64,000 bases of DNA from Talaromyces rugulosus. Taxonomy: Eukaryota > Ascomycota > Eurotiomycetes > Eurotiales > Trichocomaceae. The notes beneath the pieces were generated by a model. It was not told the DNA's origin. It worked only from the letters and a program-made list of their open reading frames with translations, and made no database searches. Made by a program: the position numbers and the translations under genes. The stretch is from the NCBI RefSeq assembly GCF_013368755.1, contig NC_049566.1:2852001-2916000 (forward strand), given 5' to 3'. Of this stretch, positions 22,946 through 34,333 are shown piece by piece; within the stretch, counting starts at the first letter, position 1, and the number at the start of each line of letters is the position of its first letter.

Positions 22946-24412
22946 CTATTGGCCTATGGGGAACACAAACGTCCATTGCAAGCCACCCATACAAAGATTA
23001 ATACACCCTCGAAGAAAATCGTTAACTTCCTTCTCGATATTATGAGTTTTTCCAAGAGCATTGAGTTGTTCTTCAAGTTCCTGGAAGCGTGCATATGAGG
23101 TTCTCATCATTTGAACTGCTTCATCGATCGCAGCTTGTGGACTTAATCCCTTGTGATGTACAAGTAACGGAATGATGTTGTCAATATGCCCGGATTCCTA
23201 AATACATGGAATTTATTGTTAGATGAATACCCAGTATTGAAAAGGAATGGGCACGTACTATCTCATGTCGGGCTGACACGATATCGTTGTATCTGCGAAA
23301 ACGGCCCTGAGTCATTAATCCGACATGATCCATGTGAATTGCAAGACATACAGTGATATAATGATGTTCATTTGAAGAAGAGAATTTTTGACCAATTCAT
23401 GAGAAAGGAACCAAATGTGTGGGTCGGAATGAGAAGTCAGTCTATGGTCCATCATTAGCGTCAACACTATGAATTGATTGTCGTAAGATCAGAAGCCTCC
23501 ATACAAATACATAGATATTGTCGGGTACACTCCCGAGGTATTCATTCGGATTTCTAGGTAAGATTCAATATCCAGAATTTTCTCGTTGTTACAGTGTTTC
23601 TGGAGCTCGATTGTAGCGGTAATATAGTCATGTAAACAGGCATACATAAACTCTCTTGAAGGCACTGTTAAGATTAGTTAAAGGGGAACATTTCAAGAAC
23701 CAATAATCTAAAACCAAAACAAAACACTTGACGAAAACGGATACTAACGCGATTGAACGCTTTCGCGAATCCTGACCCCAATTTTGTACCATGCTAGTGC
23801 TGCGCGGCATGTTGGTGCCAGAGCAGTTGGGTCTTCATCTATTGTACCATCACCGAATAAACTCTGTCGAATACAGTGAAGAAGTTCTCTCTCTGATCGA
23901 TCCAACTCATCGGGCTTGTTGTCCAACTCGCCAAAATCAAGGGCTTGCGAAAAAGAAGAGAAAAAAAATTAGTCATCGTCTGGTATATAATCAGTCCTCA
24001 TACCATCATCCCAGAAATATAGCTAAGTGGATTTATTATTAGTTGAGGATTCATAAAAGTTTTCCACATAGGACTCACCCAAGATATCCATTCTACAGCA
24101 ATTTGCAGGTCTGTCATTTTAGCATAAGGGAAAACACTGCGTGAAAAGAAAACGCAGTCAATCCCCTGGTTTCGTCGGAGACCAGCGGGATTTTTGATCC
24201 ATCTTGAATTGTGATTAGTTTGTAAACAATAAATCCAATAATAACATAAGAACTAACCTCCGTTGAAAGTTGTTCAGTCCTTTTTCTATTTCCTCGCTAT
24301 AATTGGTATTGAACTCGGCTTGCCATGCAGGAAAAAAGGAAAACAAAAACGGAATGCTGACTCTTTGTCCAGTGCATTTCTTAAGGATTTGATTGACAGG
24401 TGTAACGGAACT
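22946..24412 (-). CDS. Class I terpene synthase, 8 visible exons, 5' end unresolved
   Basis: Exons on the minus strand: from at most 24412 to 24258, 24202-24079, 24022-24004 (19 nt), 23943-23749, 23664-23505, 23441-23352, 23292-23259 and 23197-22946. All joins are in frame. The joined product shows IPFLFSFFPAWQAEF, then VEWISWLYFWDDALDFGELD with the Mg-binding DDxxD motif (DDALD), a conserved Arg region (EIRMNTSGVYPTI), and the second metal motif LYNDIVSARHE (NDxxSxxxE). It would cyclise a prenyl diphosphate, probably farnesyl diphosphate, in the cytosol. The aspartate motif is split over a 19-nt microexon. No in-frame ATG follows the upstream stop at 24413-24415, so a short 5' exon is missing or the start has decayed. 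The C-terminus (CMGGLQWTFVFPIGQ) lacks an evident RxxxxxRY pair. Confidence 0.78.
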
Positions 24413-26621
24413 TCAGAAAGGATTTTTGAGATAGTCCAAGTTCAGTGACTGATCAATCCATGCTTGATAGTGACCGAAAACTTCGGTGATTTTGAAGGAA
24501 ATCATCATAAGATCGTTCCAATCTCCAATAGACACATTCACTAGTGGGAATATGGATTTTTTATTTAATAAAGGCTGTGTTTGTGTTGGAAAAAGGCCAA
24601 ATAAGCTACGATGGAGAACTAGAGCACGTTTACTGCAGTGCCACAAGGAAATTATGATGCAATATGTGTGGCCAACACTCTGAGTCTTTAGTTTCCCAGT
24701 ATTTCAAATTGTTTAAACCTTAATTCTATAGGATATAAATTATGATAAATACTTGTAAGTAGTACTGATAATTATTTTAGTCTTTTTAGAAAGTGGAGTA
24801 AACCAACTCGTGGACCCAGCTAGCTGATAACAGAGGAACTACATCGCTAGATTGGGACAATATATCCAGACCTGAGCTCTAACAGGTTTCTTGAAATATC
24901 AACGAATCTGATATGGGTCTGTTTCATGCGCAATTAGGTTCAACCTCAAGCCACAAGACCACAGGGATAGGTCTGAAGAAAAAGTTTCGTTTGGAAGATG
25001 AGGGGGGCTACCACGAGCTGTTACGCTACGCAGAAATTTCACCACTTGCCGGTCATCTACCAGGAATAATCACTTACACTGGCTGGATTGCCCATGTTGA
25101 TTGCCTTGGGCTTGCAGAACACTAAAGGATTCTTTCGTCACCGAACGGAAGCACCACTTTCTATGGAATGCCACATCTTCCGCCGGCTAGGGTACATGCG
25201 TAAATGCCTAAGGTCATTAGGATTTAGGCGTCCAGACTTATTCCTTAAAACATGTCTTTCTACGGAGATTAGCGAATACAGGTCATATCGGATGTCAAGA
25301 AACTAACGCGCGAACGACGGCCAATTGGCATAGAGCGTACGTGCGTTATTTGAAATAACTTGAGTCTCAACGGTTAGAACCAATTTTTGACATTTTCAAC
25401 CTCTGCTAGAAATTTTCCAGTTCGATGGAACAATTTTTGGGTCAATGTTATCTTTAATCTGCTGAATCGCTGATACGTGGAAAGATCCACCGAAAAACGA
25501 AGTCAATGGCGAAAAGAGTTCGATAGATCCACGCCAACAAGCCTCCAGTTGCAGGTCACCAAGAGGTCTTTCAAGTCTCCTTGGTTTGATCCCAGACACC
25601 GGCCGCATGGGTAGCTAGTGGTTGGAGCACAGGAGACGAATTATTCCCACGCGCATTTTCCAAGAGCGGCTCTGCTAGACTCTAGTCAAAAAAAAAAAAG
25701 AAGAAGCAGCAATGAATGCAAGAAGCCCCTAGATTAGCGTTAGGGTCTACTATTAAATTTTTCTGGGCTACGTTTCATATTTTAACACATACGATAATTA
25801 CGATTCATGACAGTGGGTCATAAAGGGGATTGGTACACCCTCTAACCTAAACCCCGAAATTAGATTTCCTTGTAAATTCTTAACAGTATTGATCATTCAT
25901 TCCTGGTTTAAGGTCATTTCTGACTACTATTTACATAATTATTATATTGAGGCCGAGATTTTCTATTAAAATACATATATAAAGTGGAAAATACGATATT
26001 AATTATTTAATTTAAGCCTACTACCTATCTCCTAAGCCCTAGTAATAATGAAGAATTATTACCTGCTTGTAATAATAAGTCGTCGCTTGGCCTTGGTAAT
26101 ATAAAGCTAGATTGATAGTTTTATTTTGCGCTATATTACTGGTCACTTGGTATTAAGCAGGTCAATATAATAGCATGAGGACCAGAGCAGGAAGCTGATT
26201 AGGAATCCTCTTATAACAATTCCTGCGTACTGGTTGTGAAGCTACTGCGAAGTAAAATCTTGAGAGGAGACGGTTATAGTTCTTAAACTGAGAACAGGTG
26301 ATCAAAACCGCTAAGAATTTACTAGGAAATCTGATTTCAAGCCTACGACGGTTTGGGTTAGAGGGGGATGTCCACATCAATCCCCGTCATAAATCAAGTT
26401 TCCCAGCTGATAACGAAAGAGGATGAACCTTGTTTTAAGGTGGCTGAAATGGTGTGCGAGGAACTGCTGGATGGAGCTTAGGGGTATATTATATAGGTCT
26501 ATGCTCGGATCTACGGGTAAATCCAACAGCTATTTGAGATGACAATCATTACACTTCTTTCCTGGACAATAACTTCGGTTCCCCAGGCAATATTATACTC
26601 TATATTCAAAAGCGCTCTAGA
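24413..26621. other. 2.2-kb spacer between terpene synthase and MpaB-like gene
   Basis: Should contain the terpene synthase start and both promoters. Several short open frames (24913-25125, 25088-25306, 25396-25608) match no family I recognise. A poly-A run (about 25687) and an AT-rich TA-dense block (about 25730-26160) suggest a mutated old repeat. No CGG-N2-CCG palindrome of the TCGGCGCCGA form was seen. Confidence 0.45.
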
Positions 26622-28161
26622 ATGGGTGTTTACAATCCTACGATCGGTGAGACTGTCACCGTCTGGAACGAAACATTCCAATGGACCGAGAAGCATTTCA
26701 CACCAGCACAGCTTCTGCCGTTGAGAGAAGCGGCAGATGATCTCGGGGTAGCTACTGTTGCAAGAATTCAGGCAATAATTGCAGAAAAGAAGCAAAGCGG
26801 CACTCTGCACGCATGCCCTGTTCCAGGCATTCCTGGTGGAATTGATATGTTCGCGGTCTTGGAAGAACACCGCCAGAACGACGCTGTGCTCCAGAAGTTT
26901 TGGGAGGAAGCCCACGCTGTCCCGGACTGGGTTGATTGGGCACAAATCAAGCGAGGACAGAATTTTATGTGGCGGTATTTGCTACCCAATCTTACTGGGC
27001 TTGCACTGCAAGGGTTTTTAGGTGGAACTGCTGTGAGCTCATCTATCAAAACATAGTATCCATTGTAGTGGCCCTAACTATTCAAGACAATTGCTGGGGG
27101 TACTGAAGTCCTTGTGCGGACTGGTGGGTTCTCACTCCGTGTCCTGCCAAGACGGTTTCTGGAGACCTTCTTGTGGCTGCTACAGGTGACAATGTCGTTG
27201 GAGTCTATCCAACCAGGGGGGGAAGGACATAATTCATCTGTCCGCGTACGCTTGCTGCATGCTTCAGTACGCCATCGCTTGCTGAAGCTTATCGACAAAG
27301 ACCCATTGTATTTCGAGGCAGCCAAGTTTGGCTCACCAGTCAACCTGAGAGATGCAATCCATGCTTTGTGTGTTTTTTGCAGCATGCCTGTATTCCGTCA
27401 GTTGCCCAGGATTGGCATTAAGCCAGACCCTGAAGAGGCAAAAGACTTCCTTGCCTTATTCCGATATATCGCCTATCTTTTGGCTACTCCCCACACCTTT
27501 TTCGATGGGGTGGAGCAATGTAAGGCAACTATGGAGAGTATTATGTACTGTGAACCGGAGCCAACCGAGGCATCGAAGGCCATTGTGCAAATTTCCTCAC
27601 TGCAGTCGCAGATTATCCAGGCGTCAACGTATCCAGGTCAATGATCATCGTCGGTACCCGGGTTTTCAGCGGTGACGAATTGGCCGATAAAATGGGATTT
27701 TCCCGACCAGGACTCTTGTACCGGGCCTCTTTCAAAGGCTGGTGCAAACTTCTCGTGGTACTCAACACATTACAACGGTGGTCTCCCTCCTTTGAAAGAA
27801 TGATGATCAGGGTAAGTGCCATTTTTGCCTATTTACAGGTGGAAGTATAAATTTTCCACAAGACTGACGTTCGATACAGAAGGGGAAAGAATTGGTACTG
27901 ACCAACATCTACGAGTCTTCACTTTTACAAGGAACCAGATTTAACTTCAGGCATGTACCACAATTGCAACAATTTACTAGGAGAGAGAAGAAAGATGAAA
28001 GCAGAAAGGCATGGTTTCGGCCAGTGGAAATGATTGGCATCGTTGTATTTGCGTTCTACATATCTGCCTATCTACTTGTTATATCTGCGCTATGGAATCT
28101 CCCGTTTGCTCTCAAACCCTTCGATAGCAGGTTTACTCAATTAGTATGGGTTCACACTTGA
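26622..28161 (+). pseudogene. MpaB-like / rubber-oxygenase-domain protein with one-base frameshift
   Basis: Exons 26622-27032, 27087-27811 and 27880-28161. The first join gives GGTATIAGGTEVLVRTGG. The protein matches the ER-bound oxygenase MpaB / latex-clearing-protein catalytic domain (formerly DUF2236): AVPDWVDWAQIKRGQNFMWRY, RVLPRRFLETFLWLLQ, SSVRVRLLHASVRHRLL, VFSGDELADKMGFSRPG. MpaB cleaves a farnesyl side chain in mycophenolic acid synthesis. Around 27588-27594 the frame ending in SKAIVQ switches to another frame that continues the homology (FLTAVADYPGVNVSRSMII), with no splice signals to bridge it. The simplest reading is a single missing base in cAAAttt. Everything beyond is conserved, so the break is either recent or a sequence error. 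The last exon encodes a hydrophobic C-terminal segment. It neighbours the terpene synthase. Confidence 0.72.
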
Positions 28162-29710
28162 CTATCCTTATTTTGAGTTATACCACAACTAGTCTGTCTT
28201 ACAGGTCTATAAACTAGCATTTCTTTGTTTTACAGAACTTACGTATTCTTGAAGCCCTCTTTATACTGGCACCTCACTAAACCTTTGTGCCTTTTGCCGT
28301 CCTGTTTTGATAGACAACCTATGCTCCTGAATAATTCTGTAAAGTACTAAAACTTTTCTTTTAAAGTATCACGCCTAGTATATCTAATCTGAGTGTTTCA
28401 CTTAATATTTTTAATTGTATCTTTTTAACTTTGTTGATTCCTGTCTATAACAGTAAATGTAAGATTATTTATTTGTTAAAACTTTTGTATAGTTTTAATT
28501 ATATATCATCCTTCTAGAATTTCTGTGTAGAGTATATATGAAGATAGTGATTTAGGTTGAAAGTAGTAAATAATAAGGTTAATATAATCTAATTAGGATA
28601 ATTTACTTCAAATGTTCTTTATAGCCAGTCTCAATCTTTAAAAAGGCTAGAAATGCACAAGTCCTTGTTTGGCTCGACGCACTTTGCAATACTAGCTAAT
28701 TTTAGATTCTAAGCTCCAAGAGGTCCTCATATCAAGATGCGATCTTGCTAATTATTATTTTGATTATCAATAGTATAAAACAAACTTCCAGCCAGCAGTA
28801 TTATAGTTTTTAACTTCTTTATACATCAACACTCTTAAGCTTGAAAAATCTATAAGCCTCCTTCTACTTCTACTACCTGCTATACTAGTCTTGCTGAAAA
28901 GGATTATCATTCGCTTTAGCTTTGACGATAGCAGTTTTGGACTGGAAGATTTAAAGAGCTTTCTCGATCTATTACCTAGTCAACTTGGTTTGGTCGGATT
29001 TGTTATTTACGTTGATGAGTATTTATTTTCGTCTAGAAGAGATTTATATAAATTCATGATGAGCTGTAAGAAAAATTTTTTTTCTAGTGGGATGTCTAAG
29101 TAGTTTAATTTCTCTTTTATGCGTTTCAATGTTGTATCTATCTGCCATTTTGGGTTAGCATTACCATCATGTCTATTGAAACCTAGTGATTTCACTTGCA
29201 TTGTTTTATCCATACTTATATCAATTTGATGCTAATCTACTTTTAGATCAAAGGCCGAAAAACATTGACTATCTTGCATTTGAATATACTTACAGAGTTG
29301 TCAGAAAACCTAATTAATATACTACCATCAAACCCATCCATAACATCAATTAATTTGAAACTCGTCGAACTCAACTTTAGCCGAAACCGAGCGGAGATGC
29401 ACCGATACACTCGGCGCCGACGATGTCCAACCACGAGTCAATACAAATGAAACTAATTACACCGCATTTGGTGGAGATAGCTCAAAGAAGCTGGAGAATT
29501 TCAGAAATGGAGCTGTACGCTAGCTTTCAAAGGCTCGGTCAAGTTTCCGGTTGAACACGGCCCTCTGACTGCTGCCGTTTCCCGGTGGGGGGATGATATA
29601 TAGATATATATCAACTGGTTCGTTTACAAATTTCAAATAATTTCTACCTTGGTAACTTTGCCAAAATACTTATTCGGACCAAAGAGATACCTAGAATAAC
29701 TGTCTCCACA
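28162..29710. other. AT-rich gene-free spacer, probable decayed repeat
   Basis: About 28,160-29,260 is AT-rich and TA-dense with only short frames, including 28891-29103, which has no recognised family. This pattern fits an old transposon fragment mutated by RIP, but no terminal repeats or transposase motif could be seen. The last about 300 bp, with normal composition, is the SDR promoter and contains TCGGCGCCGA. Confidence 0.45.
29411..29420. promoter_or_regulatory. CGG-N2-CCG palindrome TCGGCGCCGA upstream of SDR
   Basis: Same exact 10-bp palindrome as at 19070-19079, lying 291 bp before the SDR start. Candidate operator of the cluster regulator. Confidence 0.4.
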
Positions 29711-30584
29711 ATGCCTGGTCGTTTCGAGGGAAAAGTTGCTATTGTCACCGGCGCTGGTTCCGGCTATGGACAAGGCATTGCTACCAAGCTCAGTCAAGAT
29801 GGAGCAGCTGTAGTAATTGTCGATTTGTCTCAAGAAAACGGCACCAAAGCAGCTGCCGAGTTGACCAACGCCATATTCATTCACGCCGATATCACGAAAG
29901 GGTCCTCATGGGAATCCGTCCGCGACACAACGGTTGCAAAATTCGGCCACATCGATATCGTCGTCAACAATGCGGGCGTCTGCTACGACAAACAGGATAC
30001 AGAGACAGTGGCTGAGAGTACATATGACTTGATGATGGCCGTGAACTTGAAGCCGATTTACCACTCCGCAACAGTTATTGTCCCCCTTTTGCTCAAGCAG
30101 GACACGCCCGCGGTTTTTGTGAATGTTGCATCAACCAGCGCGATGAGGCCAAGGCCGGGGACAACATGGTATAATGCGTCCAAGGCAGCGGTCGTGGCGG
30201 CGACGAGCACAATGGCGATTGAGTATGCGTCGAGGAAGATCCGATTTAATACCGTCTGTCCTGTGGTTGGACGGACATCAATGTCAGTATTTCAGCTCGT
30301 CGTTTTTCTTTTTCAAATAGGAACACTAATCTCGAGTACTTTATAGGACCGATTCACTCCTAGCAGACGAAGGGATTTGTAACACATACGCCGCGAGTAT
30401 TCCCATGGGACGAATGTGCACTCCGAGAGATGTTGCCAACGCAGTAGCATATTTGGCTAGTGATGATGCCGACTTCATCACGGGCGTTCATCTATCGGTA
30501 CGTGAAAACAAGATTTTTAAAGTTGATATTCTTGAGGCTGACATGTTTTCAACAATCTAGGTGGATGGTGGAAGATGCGTATAA
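29711..30584 (+). CDS. Short-chain dehydrogenase/reductase
   Basis: Three exons: 29711-30282, 30347-30497 and 30561-30584 (final exon of 8 codons), giving 248 residues. A classical SDR: cofactor motif TGAGSGYGQG near residue 14, DLS at the end of strand 2 (an acidic residue there favours NAD(H)), NNAG at about 91, catalytic Ser in VASTSAM and the YNASK catalytic pair near 160, then the C-terminal ITGVHLSVDGG typical of the family. It likely oxidises an alcohol to a ketone or the reverse. It lies next to a Baeyer-Villiger monooxygenase, whose substrates are ketones, so a paired alcohol-to-ketone step is a reasonable inference. The Ala-Ser-Thr context around the Ser and the short last exon are ordinary for fungal SDRs. 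Confidence 0.93.
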
Positions 30585-30977
30585 ATGATATTGAAGCTAC
30601 ATGTATAACATGAACATTTGAAACATTGAATTGATACGGTAGTTGTCTATATATGTAGTCTGTCGTCACAACATTGAATATTAGATTAATTCCAGTCCTA
30701 AGCCCATAAAAATCACCAATTTATTACACGTAGTTCATCAGCATTGAATATTGAATTGATGGCATTTCATGTCTCTCAGCATGTTAGTTGCTAGACAAAA
30801 AGCCTTCGGCTATTTGGTCAGTCCTTATTATCCAACAATGTCTATCAATGCAATATCAATTGATGTAGGAGATACTCAAAATCGTCAATAATATACTACT
30901 TGCCCACTATCAAATATATCAAAAAGAGTGTGTAACTACACTAAACAACGAATACGACTTATATCTAACAATGCAAC
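30585..30977. other. Intergenic, convergent 3' ends of SDR and BVMO
   Basis: AT-rich 3' sequence with near-repeated phrases (attgaatattgaatt / attgaatattagatt). No gene was seen. Confidence 0.55.
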
Positions 30978-32960
30978 TTAGTACAGCGCTGGCGGAAACT
31001 CGGATGGATCAGGCTGCTTGTCCTCCCCATTCATGAGTCCGTAATACCAGGTCAAATCTGAACCATCATACTCACTGACGTGGAAGCCGTCACCAAGATA
31101 ATTAAAAGCATTCCCACTCAGATATTCAATATCAAAATCTTCAAAACGCGGCTTCTGCAACATGCGCAGATAATGGATTCTCGATCCGGACCAGATGGTC
31201 GGTTTCCGGTTTCTATCGCCGGCCTTGAACCAGGAGGAGCAAGGGCCGGACCAGGCAGTCCTGTTGACGTATAGGTCGGCATGTGCAGAGAACTGCTGGG
31301 CGACAGACCGTTTCACTTGCATCTTCTTGATGTCTTCGACCTGGGCCTTTTCCAAAACCTGAAAGACGTAGTTTGTGTATGCCTCGACCATCGGACACAC
31401 AGAGCCGTGGCCAATCGGACCGTACACTCCACAAAAGACAAAGTAGTTTGGAACTTCAGATGCACCAATGCCGAGGTATCCCAGGTTGTCTGGGTCGTTA
31501 TAGTCATCTTGGACATTGCGGCCGTTGCAAATGATAGGAAACTGCGGGCGGAACGAAGTGTCGAACCCAGTGGCACAAACGATAATGTCACACTCGTGGT
31601 GAGTTCCATCCCCAGCAATAAAGCCAGTTGGCGTAATAGAGTCTAGTTCTTGCGTCAACGTCGTCGTTTTGGGGTCTGACAGAGCTTCGAGGAAGCCATT
31701 TCCGGGCGTCGGGCGACGACACCCAATGCCAAAATCTTTAGGCATCAGATGGTCGAGAAGATCCGGGCGACTGGTCAGTTTGCGTTGCATCTCTTTTTCA
31801 GAGTACGAGCGAGCATCGATGGCATCTGTGGAGTCGTTGACGACGATCTTGAATCTTTGATTGAGCTCTGACTCGACACCTTTGCAATAAGAGAGGTATA
31901 ACTCGGGATCTTCTCGGAATCGCTGCTTGGTCTCTTCAGAATAGGCAAAATTTTCGCCGTTTTTGCCAGCATACTTGGGAGCAAAGCCAGCAGTGATCCA
32001 AGTAGCAGAGCGTGCCACTACGTATAGCTGGCTTACAGTGTCGAGAATAGCTGGTACCACCTGGACACCAGAACTGCCAATACCCAGAACAAGGACCTTT
32101 TTGTCTTTGAGGTCGACTGTATTGTCCCACGCAGCTGTGTGCATCCTTGGACCTTTAAAGGTCTCCAAGTTCTTGACCTGCGGCCATTTCCACGTATTCA
32201 AAAAGCCGCCACCATTGATGAAAAAATCGGCATAGTCAACCACAGTGTCTGTCGGATTATCGTTCCTCATGACTGTTATTTTCCATTTGCCTTCCTGTTC
32301 GAGCCATTCAGCTCTACTAATGCGATGTTTGAACTTGACGTACTTCAAAACATCGTTCTCCACGGCAACAGACTTGAAGTACTCGAAAATCTCCTTTGCG
32401 CCGGAGTAATAATGCGACCAGTCGGGTTTGCGAGCCCACGTATATTGATAAGAGACACTTGGAATATCACAAGCACAACCGGGGTATTTATTCTCCAGCC
32501 AGGTGCCACCGACGTCGTCGTTCTTTTCGTAGATGGCGAGGTCAATATTTTCCATTCGTTTTTGGAGCTGGGATGCAAAGTTGATTCCACTGCATCCCAT
32601 CCCCATGAAGACGACTTTGAGTTTCCGTTTGGTGCCCATGGGACTCTCTCGGATCTTGTATTCGGGGATTGGGTCCACGCTGGATAGTTCGCTTGTGATG
32701 CCATCTTTGAGCTGCTCGGCATTGAGAATGTTCTTTGAAGCGTGTTCTGCGCTGGGGCTGTGTACTTGTGCCATCACTGTGGGCGTTTTTAATAGATCTT
32801 GGGAAATGCAAGTCTGGGTTGCCATGTTGAGAAAAGTATCACTCATCCAGACTGTGTGGGTTTGAGCGTAGTCTTTAGATGTTAAGAATCTGCGAGAGGC
32901 ATATTTATCATCTCCTGTCGCAAACCTGATCCCTGCCTCGTTTGGCGGCACATAATCCAA
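30978..32960 (-). CDS. Baeyer-Villiger monooxygenase (class I flavoprotein)
   Basis: Single-exon 660-residue flavoprotein monooxygenase. FAD-binding GMGCSG near residue 120 (VVFMGMGCSGINFA) is followed by the NADPH Rossmann motif GIGSSGVQV near 293. Between them stands the BVMO fingerprint FKGPRMHTAAWD (FxGxxxHxxxW/D), and a later ATG-type segment reads VCATGFDTSF. An N-terminal extension of about 110 residues precedes the flavin domain, as in fungal steroid/cycloalkanone-type BVMOs. It inserts oxygen next to a ketone, giving an ester or lactone with NADPH and O2. The flanking SDR could make the ketone, and the divergent alpha/beta hydrolase, which starts 227 bp away, could open the ester. 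The C-terminus (PPALY) carries no peroxisomal signal. The substrate is unknown. Confidence 0.94.
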   Translation of the reverse strand: MDYVPPNEAGIRFATGDDKYASRRFLTSKDYAQTHTVWMSDTFLNMATQTCISQDLLKTPTVMAQVHSPSAEHASKNILNAEQLKDGITSELSSVDPIPEYKIRESPMGTKRKLKVVFMGMGCSGINFASQLQKRMENIDLAIYEKNDDVGGTWLENKYPGCACDIPSVSYQYTWARKPDWSHYYSGAKEIFEYFKSVAVENDVLKYVKFKHRISRAEWLEQEGKWKITVMRNDNPTDTVVDYADFFINGGGFLNTWKWPQVKNLETFKGPRMHTAAWDNTVDLKDKKVLVLGIGSSGVQVVPAILDTVSQLYVVARSATWITAGFAPKYAGKNGENFAYSEETKQRFREDPELYLSYCKGVESELNQRFKIVVNDSTDAIDARSYSEKEMQRKLTSRPDLLDHLMPKDFGIGCRRPTPGNGFLEALSDPKTTTLTQELDSITPTGFIAGDGTHHECDIIVCATGFDTSFRPQFPIICNGRNVQDDYNDPDNLGYLGIGASEVPNYFVFCGVYGPIGHGSVCPMVEAYTNYVFQVLEKAQVEDIKKMQVKRSVAQQFSAHADLYVNRTAWSGPCSSWFKAGDRNRKPTIWSGSRIHYLRMLQKPRFEDFDIEYLSGNAFNYLGDGFHVSEYDGSDLTWYYGLMNGEDKQPDPSEFPPALY

Positions 32961-33187
32961 TCATGACAAGAGGGGTATCGGCGACGAATTGCTCCAACTG
33001 CATCAGTTGACGTCCGGCGCTCGGTGATGTGTCCGAAGAGCAACAACGACCGAGCGAACGGATCGACCGAGCATCAATGTTTACGCCGAGCGGGGTAAGA
33101 AAAATATTGAAGTGAAATGCAATTGTCTATCCAAGACATTAAACAAAAAAAAAAGAGAGAGAGAGAGCAAAAAAAAGCGTCAACACC
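32961..33187. promoter_or_regulatory. Bidirectional promoter, BVMO / alpha-beta hydrolase
   Basis: Only 227 bp separate the two divergent starts, so regulation is probably shared. It holds TCGGCGACGA at 32978-32987, one mismatch from the palindrome upstream of SDR and CoA ligase, and an A/GA-rich leader before the hydrolase ATG. Confidence 0.55.
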
Positions 33188-34333
33188 ATGTACCTTTTCA
33201 TCCTTATCCTCCGAAATCCCATCAGCACTCTTCGCTTCCTGTATACATGGAGCACCCTCTCGGTCATTGTGATTCTAAGACGCATTCTAGTACCCCATAT
33301 ATCACAGTATCAATCTACTAGGGTGCAGCTGCAACGAGCATACCTGCTGTCTTGCTCGTCGACTTTTCCGGACCTTACGCACCGACTCCCTGTGGGTCAA
33401 GTATCGCAGGTTAGGGCTACGCCGATTGGCACCACTGGCTTTATTGGATATGTGATTCCAGGAAGTCAGAGCCCAATCCTAGATGGGCTCACCAAATCGT
33501 TCCATCGAACACAATGTGTCGCGCTTTATGCTCATGGAGGAGGGTATGCACGAGGAGAAGCGAAGATGTATATGAATTATATGGAACGATGGGTACAGAA
33601 AGCAAGAGAGTCTGGGTTAGACTTGGTGTTTTTGAGTGTTGAATACCGTAGGTCAATTTTACTTTTTCACTTTTTTCACTTTTATACAACTGTATGGTTT
33701 GTGTGCTGAGCTTTCATAGCCTTAACCGACAAGGCATCTCATCCAGCACAGAGGGATGCCTTTTTGAAGGCGTATCAGTATCTCCTCGACCAAGGGATAT
33801 CGCCAGACAACATCATCTTTATGGGCGACTCTGCCGGCGGCGGAAGTTGTATCCTGAGCAGTATTGAATGCCTCTCAACAGCAACAAAAAACCGACAGCT
33901 GCCTCAACCAGCCGGCAGCATTCTTCTCTCTCCCTGGATGGACATGTCCATGCGCGCCTTCAATGGCGGCAATGCGCTGGCTGCAACCGACTACGTGAAT
34001 GCCAACCGCGACATACCCATCCTCGTTAAGAAATGGCTACAAGACAAGGTCGCGCCGACTTCGCCTCAGGTCAATCCGCTATATCGACAACCCGTGGAGA
34101 TTGAAGGGTTGAATCCTCAACTGATTTTGGTCGGTGCCGCCGAGTTCACCTTGCCAGAGGCCAAGGACTGGGCAGCGCTCTGCGAAAGGGCAGGTGTTAG
34201 ACATCGATTGGTGTGTGAATGGGGTCAATTGCATAATTATGCTTTGGGGTCGGCGTGGGTTGAGCCTGCGATTAGGAATAGGACAGATGCTAGCATTGTG
34301 AGCTGGATGCAGATGTGTTTGGGAGGGAACTAG
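33188..34333 (+). CDS. Alpha/beta hydrolase (hormone-sensitive-lipase/esterase type)
   Basis: Two exons, 33188-33647 and 33720-34333, giving 357 residues. The N-terminus is hydrophobic (about residues 1-35) and likely anchors the protein in the ER membrane. The oxyanion motif HGGG lies in YAHGGGYARGEA, the nucleophile in FMGDSAGGGS (GDSAGG), and the probable catalytic His in WGQLHNYAL near the C-terminus, with the acid in the VGAAEF region (Glu rather than Asp, as seen in some esterases). This is the HSL/arylesterase branch, which cleaves esters and lactones. Divergence from the BVMO suggests that it hydrolyses the BVMO product. The intron is a 72-nt GT-AG intron splitting the proline codon after SVEY. 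Confidence 0.9.

Noticed and set aside
24913..25608. Short frames between terpene synthase and MpaB-like gene
   Set aside because: No motif, no splice continuity between them and no recognisable family. Possibly remnants but unsupported.
25838..25856. Telomere-like string (ccctctaacctaaacccc)
   Set aside because: A single imperfect occurrence inside AT-rich DNA flanked by genes on both sides. Not a telomere or convincing interstitial array.
28891..29103. Possible transposon-derived 70-codon frame
   Set aside because: Too short and degenerate to match reverse transcriptase or transposase motifs; no terminal or target-site repeats found.
32139..32687. 182-codon plus-strand frame opposite the BVMO
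   Set aside because: Antisense shadow over the FAD/NADPH domains of the BVMO, which is clearly coding on the minus strand.
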